The notes: generated from the sequence alone by a model not told the origin. A DNA stretch of 64,000 nt from Cadophora sp. MPI-SDFR-AT-0126 (GCA_020747065.1 JAGMVK010000013.1:1-64000); one strand, 5' to 3'. Shown: positions 12,441 to 26,636, counted from the first letter of the stretch. Numbers and translations: made by a program.

Positions 12441-14735
12441 CGTATAACTATGAATAATATTATAATTACTAAGATTTAAGAATATAGAAGATATTTAATA
12501 GAAACGTCTTATTTTAATATTAATATTTAGTATAATATACTTAATAATAAGATAGGTATTATTTTTATTAAGCCTGATTATTTTAATTAGATAAAAATAA
12601 AAATAAAGTTTAAGATATTTTTTTAAAAAAACAAATTAAAAAAAATATCAACTATAATATAATAGTTTATTCTAGAATTAGATAGTATAAATATATAAAA
12701 ACTAATTATATTATATAAAAATATAGAAAAAATCTTTAAATATAATCTTTCTAAAAACTAATTTAAGTTAATATAACTTATAAGATAAAGTATTATATAG
12801 TAAGTAAAGCTCTAGAAATTCTAAATCAGATAGTTATTTTAAAGAAGAACTAAACTCTAGTCTATATATATAAAAGATCTTAGTGTAAGGGCTAGAATAC
12901 TAGCGTAAGGGACTATATACTTATAATAAGAGCTTTCTATAGGATTATCGGCTCCCCTTCGCAATTGCACTAGTCTATAATAACTTCACATATAATATAA
13001 GTATACTTAACTATAAGACTTAAGAAAAAGTCTTTTTTTAAGCTAATTTATTTTTTAATTATTTATCTTTTTTTTCTAAATCCTTATTTTATTTATTTAA
13101 TTTAACTAAGATAATAAAATTAATTTTTATTTAGATAGCTTTTATAAATAAGAAAACTAAAAGTAAAACTAAAAGAGAAACTAAAAGAGTCTTTAAAATA
13201 AGCTTAGCTTTTAATATAAGATATTAATCTATTAAAAAAACTATATATTTTATTAATATCTTAGTTATTCTAAAGACTAATTAATAATAGTTTATTATCT
13301 AATAAAGATTATAATTATTATTATGAATATAAATTACTATATAATAAAAAGTTAAAAAGTCTAAGTAAGTATATTAAATTACAATAATCTAATAAATTAA
13401 ATTAAATAAGATTTTTTTAAAGAACTCTTTTATTTACTTATATTTTAAGATTTATTTAGTATTTATAAAAGATAAAACTTTTATTTAAAACTAAATAAAT
13501 ATTTTTATTTTATTTATATAAAAGACTTTAAAAATATAGTAAATATATTATATTTTATTAGAGTTATTATAAATATTAGCTAAGTAAGTAATAAGTTTAT
13601 TAGCTATTAATAGATTATATACTATTTTATTATAATAAATATAGTTTAGATAATAAAGAGTATTTTTTTAATATAACTAAAAATATATATTATTTTTACT
13701 TTTTTTAATAAAAAATAATTATAATTAAAAAATAACTTATCTTTTATAATATATTTCTAGTATTTAAATATAAAAAAAATACTATTATCTAGTTAAAATA
13801 ACTTTGAAAGACTTACTATTTTCGAACTATAAAAATCTTAATAATAAGCTTTTAGATATAATAATATCGAGATTTAAGGAAAAAAAGTTAGTTAAGTTAT
13901 AAGTAAAAGAATAAACTTTTTACTTAAATAAGTATACTATAAAAGTATTTAATATAGTAGTTTTATAATAAAAGACGTTTTTTAAAAAATCGACTTAAGG
14001 TTTAAAACTTTTTAATTATTCTAATTATTTAATTAAAAAATTACTAAAAAAATTTAAGAAATTATACTAAATTTTTTTTTTAAAAATATCTTCTAACGCT
14101 TTTTTCATTTATTTATAATCTTATATATAGCTTACTTAATTAAGAATTATAAATTTTTTATTAAAAATAAAGCTATAGAATAATAAAAATATAAAATGTT
14201 ATTCTTTTTATTATATTATTAGTAATAAGAGATATATTATAGTATTTAGTATTATTATTATTAGATCTGTTTTAGTCTTAAGTCTTTATTTAAAGACTAT
14301 AAGTATTCGAATAGTATAAGATATAATAAGCTACAAAAGAATTAGGAGTAGAAAGATTAGCTTTTATTAAACTATTTATAGAAAAATAAATAAAAATTTT
14401 CTTTTTTTGTAAAAAAAAGTTAGTTTTTATTAATTATATTATTATTATAAATACTTTAATTATTTTTATAAGTTGTAAAAATTAAGTTAAGTTTAGAACT
14501 ATATTATAAAGCTCTTATTAGTATTATAAGATTAGTTAAAATAATATTATATATTTAAGAATTCTAAACTAAAAAAAAAAAAATATATTACTTAACGTCT
14601 AAGTAAATATAGGCACTTAATAGAGCTAGTCCCGATCGAGCCTAAGGCCTTACCTTACGATTTCTTCTATAATTTATAATATATAATATATAGTATATAA
14701 TATATAGTTCAATTATTATTATAGTTTATAATAAA
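12440..14735 (+). mobile_element. Shortened, heavily RIPed second copy of the Helitron-like element
   Basis: The left part (12,450-12,630) matches window positions 1-170 and the right part (13,720-14,735) matches 5,825-6,855, but only about 1.1 kb separates them instead of 5.7 kb. The helicase region is therefore missing, which suggests an internally deleted, non-autonomous copy. It is more AT-rich than the first copy. At the right end both copies share a block containing GAGCCTAAGGC-like sequence near 14,637 and 6,750 and then lose similarity within a few bases of each other. That common end is the best estimate of the 3' terminus. Confidence 0.55.
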
Positions 14736-15386
14736 AATTAAAATAAAAAGACTTAAAAAATATTTTTATTTAAATTTATATAAATATAATTTATTATTAT
14801 TTAAGTTAAATTTTTAATAAAAGAGAAATAATTTGTAATTAATTATATATTTAATATAAAAAATTTAAAAGTTGTATTTTTTATATAATAAAGATTAGAA
14901 TAAATAAATTTTTTTTTATAAATTTAATTATATTTATTATAATAAGGCGTATATTTAGAATTAGGGTATACCTTAGGCAACCTTAGTTGCGAGTCTTAGC
15001 GAGTTGCCTTCGCTTATAAGAGCTCTTCTCTACTTTTAGAATTAGAAGAATTAAAGACTTTTTTTACCTTAAATTTCAGTTATAAGTGATTTCTTATGTT
15101 TCGCTCCTAGGTTTAGTGATCTACTTAGTTTTACGTTATCCCAGATCTTTATATTATATATCTTTTAAAAGTATTAAGAATAAAAATTTACTTTTTTTTA
15201 TATATTATATTAATTTATAACTTTTAAAATTCTATTTAAAATTCTATTTAAAATTCTATTATTTATTATATATTTTTATTTAATAAATAATAATTAATAT
15301 ATATATAATTATTCTTTTATAATCTTTAACTTAAGAAAGTAAAATATAATAATAAGTATTAAATAAATATATTAATTATATTTTAA
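14736..15386. other. Gene-free AT-rich spacer with a GC-richer patch
   Basis: No gene is visible. A GC-richer island at about 14,944-15,150 contains a short inverted pair (GGCAAC and GTTGCC, about 14,977-15,008) and stands out from the surrounding AT-rich DNA. It could be a less mutated remnant of a single-copy sequence or of a younger insertion. The 5 bases before 15,392 (GTTAT) are the target duplication of the Copia element that follows. Confidence 0.45.
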
Positions 15387-15391
15387 GTTAT

Positions 15392-15606
15392 TGTCGGTTC
15401 AATACCGAATATAAGCTAAGAATTAAACGTAAATATCATGTATATGTATATTAAGCTTAATAGTATAGAAAATCTATATCTTTCTAAGAGGGAGTAGGAG
15501 GTGCTAGACTATATACTACCTTTAAAATACTACTAAATTACCTCTATAAGTAGTCCTACCTTTTATTCTAATTAAGATATATCCTATATAAGCTTATAGA
15601 CTAATA
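15392..15606 (-). repeat. LTR of outer Copia element (3' LTR)
   Basis: This is 215 bp and matches 37,877-38,091 in the same orientation and 19,042-19,256 and 26,147-26,361 in the opposite one. It begins TGTCGGTTCAATACC on the plus strand; the far end has CA mutated to TA. Differences from its partner are transitions. Confidence 0.9.
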
Positions 15607-18600
15607 CTAGTAAATCTTCTTTTAGAAAGATAGTTTCTAAGTAAATCTCTATTATAGAAGTGAATCTCTACTCTAATTATAAGAGAAAAACAGTTATAAA
15701 GAGTAACTATATAAGTAAAGAAAGTAAAATAAGTGTACTAAGTATAGAGCTATAGAAGTACTATAGTTCGAAAGACCTTTAGTTATAGCTTAAAAGCTAT
15801 ATATTAGAAGTAATTAATATAGCTTATTAGAAGATAATAGTAAGTAAATAAATACTAAGTAAGGCTATTACTAGCTATATAAAACTAAGATCTCTCTCTA
15901 TTCTAAAGCTCTCTCTTTTTAAGTAAATATTAAAGAATTACTTATAAGTATATAAATCTTCGATCTTAAGAGATATTCGCTAATATTTTACTATAGTCCG
16001 TACTAAATTAAATAAGTAAAAGTGAGTATAGAAATTCAAAAGAATCGTAGGTAGTTTAGTAGTAAAATAGATATTAATATAAATAGTACTTATATTAATA
16101 CTATTTAGAGCTCTTACTATTACTTACTAAAACTACTATATCTATTACGTCTAACTTCTAGTAAAGAAATTAAATTATATTTATTTCTTTAATAAGTGAG
16201 AGAGTAAGAAATACTTATATTATATTAAAAAGAAATTCCTATATAATCTTATAAGTACTCTCTTCCTTTTTTCTAATCTTAAATTCTGAACTATTCTAAA
16301 TATAATTTATAACTAACTTATTTATAGATCCCTTAGTTCTTAGATACTAAGTACTAAGAACTTACTTATACTCTTACTAGTAAAGATATTACTACTATCT
16401 TTATTACTACTATAGCTATTAATATAGAACTCTAAGTTATAGCTACTAAGCTACTAAAGACTTAAGATAAGATAAGTTTAGTATTATTAGAAGAGACTTA
16501 TACTCTTTATATTAAGATAGTAGATCTTACTTAAAGTTAATTTATAAGTAATCCTCTTTTTTTTAACTTTAAATCTTTATTAAATATACTTTAGTTCTTA
16601 TTTAGCTAAAACTTCTATAAGACTATAAGTAGATTCTCTCTTATATAAAGAAGCGAGTTAAGGAGGTTATAGCTTCTATTATATTTTATTATAGTAGTAT
16701 TAAGTATAAGACCCTTATAAGGGATAATAGAAATAAAGATAAAGAAAGTTCAGGCCCTTAAGTAAAGAAAAATTAAAGTGGAAATTACTTAAGTAGCGTA
16801 AGAGAGGAGGAATCTAGTAATACGCTAGTTAATCTAAGTATTACTTATAAGTAAGGGAATAAGTCCTATTTCAGAAAAGCTTTATAGTTAGTTCTTTATA
16901 GTAATACTTTCTTTATACTAGTATATAAGAGTAATCCCTTATAGTGAAACTAGTACTTAGTTCTTATTAGAGTATTATTATAAAGCTACTTATTAATACT
17001 TTAAATTAGAGAGTAATTACTTATAAATTAAACTTATTCTTTCTTCTATATCTTAAATATAACTGAAAATAATTATAAGTATACTTAGAGCTATAAGAAG
17101 TACGCTTAAACTTATCCTAGTAAAGGCGTACTAACTTAATTAGTAAAGTAAAATAATATTATTATCTACTTTAATATACTTATAAAATTATTATAGAAGA
17201 GTACCTTAATATAAGTAATAAGGATTACTTATAGATAGCTATTAAAGCTATTAATAATATAGCTAGACTAAATAGCTTAATCTTTACACTTCTTATTTTT
17301 AGTACTTACTTAAAAATAACGGAAATAGATCCTTTAAACCTATTTATTTAATAATATATAAAAACTATTAAGAGGGCTATAATAGAAATACACTAAATAT
17401 ATGGGAAATAATAAGTTAATAATACGCTAGTAACTTATAATAGCTCTAGTATAATATATATATAATCTTAAGCTTTAAGATTAAGTATTAGTCTAGTATA
17501 AAAAGAAGAGATAGAAAGGACCTTATGCTTTCTTAGAAATAAAGAGCAAAGTATATAAAATAAATATAAATAATAGTAGAATATATATATTTTATTTAAT
17601 ATTAGTATATCTATTTAAGATAGATATATCTAGTATTAAATAAAAGAAAGAAAAATTACTAAATATAATCCGTAAGCTTAACTCACTAGTCTAAAAAGCT
17701 TATAAAACTATACTAAAAGCTCCTTAAATCGCTATTAAAGTCCTATTTATAAAGCTAATCTTAAAACTACTAATAATTAATAATAATTATAATACTAAAG
17801 TATTTCTAACTAAGAAAGAGATAAGAAATTAAGAGCTATTAATTAAGCTATACGTAAAGAGTAAGATTATTATACTTAACTTACTATTTCAATAATCCCG
17901 ACGAATTAAGTATAAAGCTCTTATTAAGAGAGGTGTTTTTATACTAATTTCTAAAAGCAACTCTAGAGTAAAAGGCTACTATATCTTTAAATTAAGAATA
18001 GTAGATAAAGTAAAGAATAAGGAGTTTATAATACTATATAAGAAATTAAAGCTTATTATCTAATACTTTAATAATAAAGGTAAAAAGAAGATATTAATTT
18101 AATCTCCTATTATCTAATAAGTAAGCTAGAGATTACTTATCTCCTTAACTATAACTATAAGGCACCTAAACTAGGTCCGAAAGGAGTTTAGTATATATTT
18201 AATAATTCAAGATATTACTTAAGCTTATATCTAGTTAATAATAAAACTCTTTCGGAATATCTTTATATAGTTACTAGAAGAGATCGTAGATAAATTCTCC
18301 CTTAGTACGATATTTATAGTAATACTTCCTCTTTATAATATACTAAAATCCGGAAATCACTAGTTTAATACTTACTATAAGTATTATATAAAGAAGCTCT
18401 AGATAGAAATATTAATATATAACCCTTACTTACTAATTAGTAGTAAAGAAAGCTATAAGTTTAAAGTTATTAGAATATAAATAAATAATACTCTTATCCT
18501 TAGAGATAATAACTTCTTAGTAAGAGAATAAGATAGGATTATAGAAGCTAATTTCCTAATAAAGCTAATTCAGGTTCTACTCCCTTCTGAACTTATTATA

Positions 18601-19041
18601 TTTAATAAGTGTACTATTACTTTAGATAAAAATAATATTTATATATCGTAGAAAGGATAAGGAGTAAGGCTAGAATTAGTTAATATAAAAGTACTAGATT
18701 ATAAGAAGGCTTATATAGAGTAACGTGCTCGTAGAGCTTATATTATAATAATTTACTAACTAAAAGCTAACTTTAATCTATTAGTAGTAGTGTAATATTA
18801 GGATCTAATAATTAATAATACTAAAGCTTTGAACTAACGCCTTTAATAGTAGATAAATAATATAAAGAGAAGTTTATAGTATATATTAATTAATCTATAC
18901 TATACTAAACTTTATATCTTTATTAATAGATTATTTACTAATAATAAGGATCTAAGTTCATAGATCGGGTTTTTAGTAGTAATTAAAATAGAAATAAAAA
19001 AGGATATAGAATCTATCCTCTTTAGTAATATTATTTATATA

Positions 19042-19256
19042 TGTTAATCCACAGGCCCATACAGGATATATCTCAGCTAGAATAGGGGGTAGGACCACTT
19101 ACAGAGGCGATTTAGTAGTATTTCGGAGGTAGTATATAGTCTGGTATCTCCCGCCCCCTCTTAGAAATACACAGATTTTCCACACTATTAAGCTTAATAT
19201 ATATATACATGATATTTACGTTTAATTCTTAGCTTATATTTAGTATTAAACCGACA
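19042..19256 (+). repeat. 5' LTR of inner Copia element
   Basis: This is 215 bp, beginning TGTTAATCCACAGG and ending AAACCGACA. It has the same length as the 3' LTR and differs from it by transitions only. Confidence 0.9.
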
Positions 19257-19499
19257 CTAATTAGTAGTTAACACGTACTATAGAGCAGATAGGTCATAGT
19301 AAGAAAAGTAGCGACTTCAATGTTAAGTACTTAGCTATACTTAATAGGTAGCTCTTTAAAACTGAATTAATAAGTAGTGATTTAGGAGTAAGGGATAGGT
19401 ATTATGTTTAGACTATAAATCTTATACACTTATATATATAATAATAGCGACGATTCCTCTTCGATAATTATTAAGTTAACTACTTAACTCTAGCTAAAG

Positions 19500-22400
19500 A
19501 GCTTTTAAGTAAATAACACTATATCTGGAAGACTATTAATTTAGATATAAACTATAGCTAAAGAAACACTAGCTGTTTCAGACTAGGAGGAAAGAGTAGA
19601 GAAGGAAAAGGAAGCGGCGGAGGTAGTATAAATAAGGCTAAAGCTAGTGAAGGAACTACTAGAGGATCTAACGAAGCTCTTATAGGAGTTTCGGAAGCTC
19701 TTCTACGATAGTAATAAGAAGGGTAAGTTCCTTTCTTAAGACTACTAAGAGTACTTCAGAAATTAGTCTCTATTCTATTTTTCCCGGATAAGGAAATTAG
19801 AGCGGATTATACTATAGGACGTATTATAAGCTAATAGTATTTATGTATAATAGGATAGAGCACTAGTATCTATTATATTAGCTTAGATAGTATAAGCTAA
19901 AGATAATATTTAGCTAGAGGATTAGTTAAGGTTATAGATTCAGAACGCTCTTAAGATAGTACCGGACTAGATTCGGAGCACTTACTAAGTAATAACCTTA
20001 ACTACCTAAATACTTTACTAGAGAGTACTTTTACTATATTAACGTAATAAACTAACAGTAGTAATTAATTCTATTAAGTCGATTACTCTAAAGAAGGAAG
20101 AGGGGACGCGCTAACGTATTTAGTTAAGAAGTAATTTCTTAAGGGCTAAGGTATCTTAGAGCTTAGATAATTTTACTACTCCTACTTATATAAAACTCAC
20201 TATTCTAGATAACGATTTATATAGCGTAATACTACTAGTTTATATAAAGAGAGAGTTCTTATTTACCCTTAGGAGAGGACTCCTAAATATAGCACTAATA
20301 TAGAGACCGAACGAGAATCTATTACTAAATCTAGTGCTAGCCTCGGATATATACCTGCGAGATGGGTCTTTACCCTTATTTATAAGACCTAGACTTAATA
20401 GACTATATACGAAGCAGATATAACTATCCTAATATATCTAAGATATATTAACGCAGGGCTAATCGAAGTCCTTAGTAAGCCTTAGTAAGATATATATAAA
20501 AGAGCTTCAGTATAGTAAGTCTAAAGACTACTTAAATAAGAAGTTATATATCTTTGCTAACTTCTATTAGAAAGCCGGCGTTAACTATAACATTTAGTAC
20601 TAAGTATTTCCGACGATACTCCGGGACAAAGTAAGTTCGTACTATTATTAGTACCTATAGAATAAGGGGTATAAATTTAATGATCTTATTAAAGTAATAT
20701 GTACTAACTTTAAGATAAAGGAGAGAGCTAACTAATTCCTTAGCTACTAGTTTAGCCTGACTTTCTTATTATTTTAAACTAAGCCTTATTAGAAGGGTAG
20801 GCTAATTTTAGCTTAGTTAAAGAGCTTCGCTAGAGAACTGCAAAGTATCTAACTTAGCCTTAAAGACGATAATATGCGAAATAATAAGATATTACGGGAT
20901 AAGCTTATATAAGGAGTATCTAGAAACTCGCTCTTTAAGATAGCGTTATTTTAAGCACTACCTATATTCCTTATATTAATAGATAGCTTTTATACGGCTT
21001 TAAGTGTAGAAATAACTTATAAGTCGGGATTATAAGTAAGAAAATATACCAGGTTAGGGCTAAATTACTATTATTCCTACATAGCGGACGGAAGAGCTCT
21101 CTATTTAGATCAGAGAATAAAGTTTTTAGTAAGTAATAAATATAGAACTAAATTCTAGCTTAAACTAAGTTATATAAGGTATATTATCTATAAGAAGATA
21201 GATTACTATAGTAGCTATTATTCTAATAAGGAGTAGAGAGCGTTAAAAGTAAAGTACTTTACTAAGTATAAAGTAGAAGGTATAAAGGTAACTAATGATT
21301 CTTTTAAAGCTTACTTAGTATATACTAAGGGAACCGGATTAGATTCGGATTAGAACTAAGGAAGTCCCGGAATTTAAGAAGATAATCTAGATTCCTAGAG
21401 TTCTGATACTTTATTATATTCTAATAATTTATTAACTAGTTCTGATAACAGGAATAAAGATAGAAAGACTTTCTTTATAACTGTATTTATAGTAAGTAAG
21501 GTAGAATATAATATATAAGATATTATGAAAAGGCTTAATAAATAGAAGGCGTTATATATACTAGAGAGTAGAATTTAAAAACTACCTTAGGAAGAGAAGT
21601 ACACGATATAATAAATAGATTAATTCTTTTAGGGTCTTCTTATTAATATAGGAGTATCTAGTAAGAATATAGGAGGTATTAATTAATTACGTGCGTTATA
21701 GCGAGTTCGGAATATTAAGTATAATACTAGTTAATCGGGTAGGAGTCAGATCTAATTCAGAGCTAGTTCTTATACCTCCCTAGGGGTTACTATAGTAGAT
21801 ACCTTAGTTAGGGTTTTAGACTTCTATATTATAGATATAGACGTACTATTCTTAGTATATTTATAATAACTAGATAAGATAGGTATATACTATAATAACC
21901 TGCAGAATATATTAGTTTAGGGAGATAAGAGGTACTTAATTATGCGAAAGAAGGAGTACTTATAGCTTCTTTTAGACTAGTATTATTAACTAATCGAACT
22001 TTTAGTTAATATAATTAGCTAGTACTATTTAATAGAGGCAGAGATTCATCGGCTTTATAGACGATTCAGCTACTTATTAGTATAACATCTATAGTATTTA
22101 CTAGACTAAGCTAGCTATAAGTCTGATTCTAATATTATATTATAAGTTAAAGAGATATATAAGTACTACTAAAAACATGTAGATACTCTACATAGATTCA
22201 GATTTAAACTATAAGATAATATAGACTTTAACTATATAGTTTATATTAATATTACATAGTTTAGAGAATAATATACACTTTATATAGTAGATAAAGCTAT
22301 AAGATTTAGAGCTATAAAGCTACTCTAAAAGCGCCCTGGTTTAGCTATAGCTTAAGCTACTTTCAATGTATTTAAGTTAGTATAGATAGACATATATATT

Positions 22401-24930
22401 AGACCCCCTAACTTTGTTATCTATAACTATAGAACTAACTTCAACTCTACGAAGTTTCGGAGTATACTTAGGGCCGTAGGGAGTACGCTTAAACTTATCC
22501 TAGTAGAGGCGCACTACTTAATTAGTAAGGTAGAATAATATTATCGTCTACTCTAATATGCCTACGAAATCGTCACAGAAGAGTACCCTAATATAAGTGA
22601 TAAGGATCGCTTATAGATAGCTATTAAAGCTATTAATAATATAGCTAGACTAAATAGCTTAATCCCTACGCTTCTTATTTTCAGTACTTACCTAAAAATA
22701 ACGGAAATAGATCCTCTAAACCTATCTATTTAATAATATGCGGAGACTATTAAGAGGGCTATAATAGAGGTACGCTAAATACATGCGAAACAGTAAGTTA
22801 ATAATACGCTAGTAACTTATAATAGCCCTAGTATAACGTATATTTATGATCTTAAGCTTCAAGATTAAGTATTAGTCTAGCGTAAAAAGAAGAGATAGAA
22901 GGGACCCTATACTTTCTTAGGAATAAAGAGCGAAGTATATAAAATAGATATAGATAATAGTAAAACACGTATATTTCGTTTAATATTAATACGTCTATTT
23001 AAGACAGATATATCTAGCGTTAAATAAAAGAAAGAAAAATTACTAGATATAACCTATAAGCCTAGCTCACTAGTCCGAAAAGCTCACGAAACTACACTAA
23101 AAGACCCCCGAATCGCTATTAAGGTCCTATTTATAAAGCTAATCCTAGGACTACTAATAATTAATAATAATTACAATACTAAAGTGTTTCTAACTAAGAA
23201 GGAGATAAGAGATTAAGAGCTATCGATTAAGCTACGTATAGAGAGTAAGATTATTACACTAAGCCTACTATTTTAATAATCCCGACGAACTAAGTACGAA
23301 GCTCTTATTAAGAGAGGTATTTTTATACTGATTTCTAAAGGCGACCCTAAAGTAAGAGGCCACTATATCTTTAAATTAAGGATAGTAGATAAAGTGAAGA
23401 GTAAGGAGTCTATAACACTATACGAGAAATTAAGGCTTATTATCTAATACTTTAATAATAAAAGTAAGAAGAAGATATTAACTTAGTCTCCTACTATCTA
23501 ATAAGTAAGCTAGAGATTACTTATCTCCCTAGCTGTAACTATAAGGTACCTGAACTAGGTCCGAAAGGGGTCTAGTATATATCTAGTAATCCGAGATATT
23601 ACCTAGGCCTACGTCCAGTTAATAACTAAACTCCTTTAGAATATCTTTATATAGCTACCGAAAAAGATCGCAGATAAATTCCCCCCTAGCACGATATTTA
23701 TAGTAATACTCCCTCTCTATAATATATCAGAATCCGGAAATCACTAGTTTAACACCTACTATAAACACTATATAGAGAGGCTCTAGATAGAAATATTAAC
23801 ATATAACCCTTACTTACTAATTAGTACTAAAGAAAGCTACGAGTTTAGAGTTATTAGAATATAAACAGATAATACTCTTATTCTTAAGGATAATAACTTC
23901 TTAATAAGAGAGTAAGATAGGATTACGAAAGCTAATTTCCTAACGAAGCTGATTCAGGTCCTACTCCCCTTTAAATCTATTACGTTTAATAGATATACTA
24001 TTACTTTAAACGGAGATAATATTTATATATTATAGAAAGGGTAAGGAGTAAGGCTAGAATTAGTTAATATAAAAGCACTAGATTATAAGAAAGCTTACGT
24101 AGAGTAACACGCTCGCGAAGCTTATATTATAACAATTTACTAACTAGAAGCTAACTTTAATCTATTAGTAGTAGCGTAATATTAAGATCTAATAATCGAT
24201 AACACTAAAGCTTTAAACTAACGCCTTTAATAGTAGATAGATAACACGGAGAGAGGTTTATAGTATATACTAGTTAATCTACACTATACTAAACTTTACG
24301 TCTTTATTAATAGATTATTTACTAATAATAAGGATCTAAGTTCATAGATCAGGTTTCTAGTAATAATCGGAATAGAAATAGAGAGGGATACGGAATTTAT
24401 CCTCTCTAGTAATATTATTCATATAAGCTCTATAAAGTATAAGAGAGTAACGCGTACTATACTCGCTTTAGAGCTATATACTATAGTAGTAGGAATCAAT
24501 ATATTAATTACCTTAAGAACTACTATTAATATAGTAATAGATAAGCTTAGATTACTATAGCTTCCTACTATAGTATATATAGATTCCCTATCTCTTTATA
24601 AGTGTATTATCAAGCTTAGCACTATAAAGGAGAAACGTTTAATAATTAATATAATAGTAATTCGTTAATTATATAAGTATAGGGAGTTAATAGAGATTCA
24701 GTAGATCAATAGCACTTGTAATCCTACTAATACTATAATAAAAACAACACTAAATAAAGCTCTTTAAGAGCTAATTAACACTAATACCTTAACTATGAAG
24801 ATAGAGGGTTAAGTTTAAAGGCTACTTAATAGCGATTTAAAAGCTAGTTTAACTCATAATCTAGGCTCACGAATTAATAGTACTAATTTAGTAAAGTAAC
24901 GTAGAGGTTTTAAGTGAGGAGTGATTTTTC
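19500..24930 (+). pseudogene. Copia gag-pol remnant of the inner element
   Basis: No open frame remains, but the plus strand reads through stops as a fungal Copia polyprotein. A charged gag-like part lies at about 19,560-20,800. The pre-integrase block E-I-H-R-L-Y-R-R-F begins near 22,036 (family H-R-x-x-G-H). Integrase follows through about 23,030, with a readable block R-A-E-T-I-K-R-A-M-A-E-like near 22,740 and A-T-R-N-S-P-like near 22,810. RT follows, and Copia RNase H ends near 24,930, with blocks like L-Y-A-M-V near 24,470 and K-E-K-R-L-M-I near 24,630. The order gag, integrase, RT, RNase H is the Copia order. Stops are mainly TAA and TAG at former Gln codons. Confidence 0.8.
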
Positions 24931-26146
24931 CTTTATTATAATTTCCTTATAACTCTTATTAATTACTTATAATTATTTTTAGTTATATTTAAGATATAGA
25001 AGAGAGAATAAGTTTAATTTATAAGTAATTACCCTCTGATTTAAAGTACTAATAGGTAGCCTTACGATAACACTCTAATAGGGACTAAGTACTAGTTTCA
25101 CTATAAAGAGTTACTCCTATATATTAGTATAAAGAAAGTACTACTACAAAGAACTAACTACGAAGTCTTTCTGAAATAAGGCTTATTCCCCTACTTATAA
25201 GTAGCACTTAGATTAACTAGTGTATTACTAGATTCCTCCTCTCCTACGCTACTTAGGCGACTTCTACCTCGATTTTTCTTTACTTAAGGGCCTGAACCTT
25301 CTTTATCTCTATCTCTATTATCCCCTATAAGGGTCTTACGCTTAACACTACTATAACGAGATATAATAGAAGCTATAGCCTCCTTAACTCGCTTCTCTAT
25401 ATAAGAGAGGATCTACCTATAGTCCTATAGAAGTTTTAGCCAGATATGAACCGAAGTATATTCAGTAAAGATTCAGAGTAAAAGAAAAGGGGGATACCTA
25501 CAGGACTACATAGGGATTTCTTTTCAGTATAGTACAAGTATTTCTTACTCTCTCACTTATTAAAGGAGTAGACGTAGTTCAATTTCTTCACTAGGAGTCA
25601 GATATAACAGATATAGTAGTTTCGGTGGATAGCAGCGAGAGCTCTGAATAGTATTAGTATAAGCACTATTTATATTAGTATCTGTTTTATTACTGAACTA
25701 CTTACGATTCTTTTGAATTTCTATACTTACTTTTACTTATTTAATTTAGTATAGACTACAGTAAAATATTAGCGAATATCTCTTAAGATCGAAGGTTTAT
25801 ATACTTATAAGTAGTTCTTTAATATTTACTTAAGGAGAGAGAGCTTTAGAATAAAGAGAGATCTTAGTTTTATATAGCTAGTAATAGCCTTACTTAGTAT
25901 TTATTTACTTACTATTATCTTCTAATAAGCTATATTAATTACTTCTAATATATAGCTTTTAAGCTATAACTAAAGGTCTTTCGAACTATAGTACTTCTAT
26001 AGCTCTATACTTAGTACACCTATTCTACCTCCTTTGCTTATATAATCACTCTTTATAACTGTTTTTTCTCTTATAATTGGAATAGAGATTCGCTTCTATA
26101 ATAGAGATTCACTTAAAAACTGTCTTTCTAAAAGAAGATTTACCAG

Positions 26147-26361
26147 TATTAGTCTATAGGCTTATATAGGATATATCTCAGCTAGAATAAAGGGTAGGAC
26201 TACTTATAGAGGCGATTCAGTAGTATTTCAGAGGCAGTATATAGTCTAGTATCTCCCGCCCCCTCTTAGAAATACACAGATTTTCCACACTATTAAGCTT
26301 AATATGCATATACATAATATTTACGTTTAATTCTTAGCTTATATTCGGTATTGAACCGACA
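26147..26361 (+). repeat. 3' LTR of inner Copia element
   Basis: This is 215 bp, ending TGAACCGACA. Its first bases TATTAGTCTATAGG correspond to TGTTAATCCACAGG of the 5' LTR through G-to-A, C-to-T and A/G changes. Confidence 0.9.
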
Positions 26362-26396
26362 ATATAAGCTCTATAAAGTATAAGAGAGTAATATAT

Positions 26397-26618
26397 TGTA
26401 ACGACGCAATATTACTAAGTACAGTATCAAGTATGGGAGCAAGAGGGTAGGCAAATAGTAATATTATAGGTCTGGTACGAAGGAAATAAGAAGGTAAGGA
26501 GCCCTTACAAGGGGAGCGGTCCTATATATACACGAATCTGGTCCAGCTTCCGTCCGGTAATATTCCGGCTAAACCTGAGTACCCCTATTTCCAGCACTTC
26601 CGTCACTTTAACGTTACA
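26397..26618 (-). repeat. 3' LTR of Gypsy element
   Basis: This is 222 bp, beginning TGTAACGACGCAATATTAC and ending TTTAACGTTACA on the plus strand. It is followed by the polypurine tract of the minus strand. Confidence 0.92.
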
Positions 26619-26636
26619 TCACCCCCCTCCTATAAG
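26619..26636 (-). promoter_or_regulatory. Polypurine tract of the Gypsy element
   Basis: The minus strand reads TATAGGAGGGGGGTGA immediately before the 3' LTR. This is where plus-strand DNA synthesis is primed in LTR retrotransposons, and it fixes the element's orientation as minus. Confidence 0.8.

Larger units (their letters stand above)
19042..26361 (+). mobile_element. Inner Copia LTR retrotransposon, plus strand, 7,320 bp
   Basis: Identical-length 215-bp LTRs at 19,042-19,256 and 26,147-26,361 run from TG to CA. The duplication ATATA stands at 19,037-19,041 and 26,362-26,366. Removing the element rejoins a sequence that matches its own internal region near 24,405-24,440, so it inserted into a copy of its own family. 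It is clearly less AT-rich than the outer element and so younger or less mutated. It lacks a piece of about 290 bp in the 3' noncoding region (counterpart of 16,280-16,560) that the outer copy and the fragment at 9,920-10,725 have. Confidence 0.9.

Noticed and set aside
14975..15010. GGCAAC/GTTGCC inverted pair as a structured RNA
   Set aside because: The stem is only six bases and lies in degraded repeat DNA; no further pairing was found.
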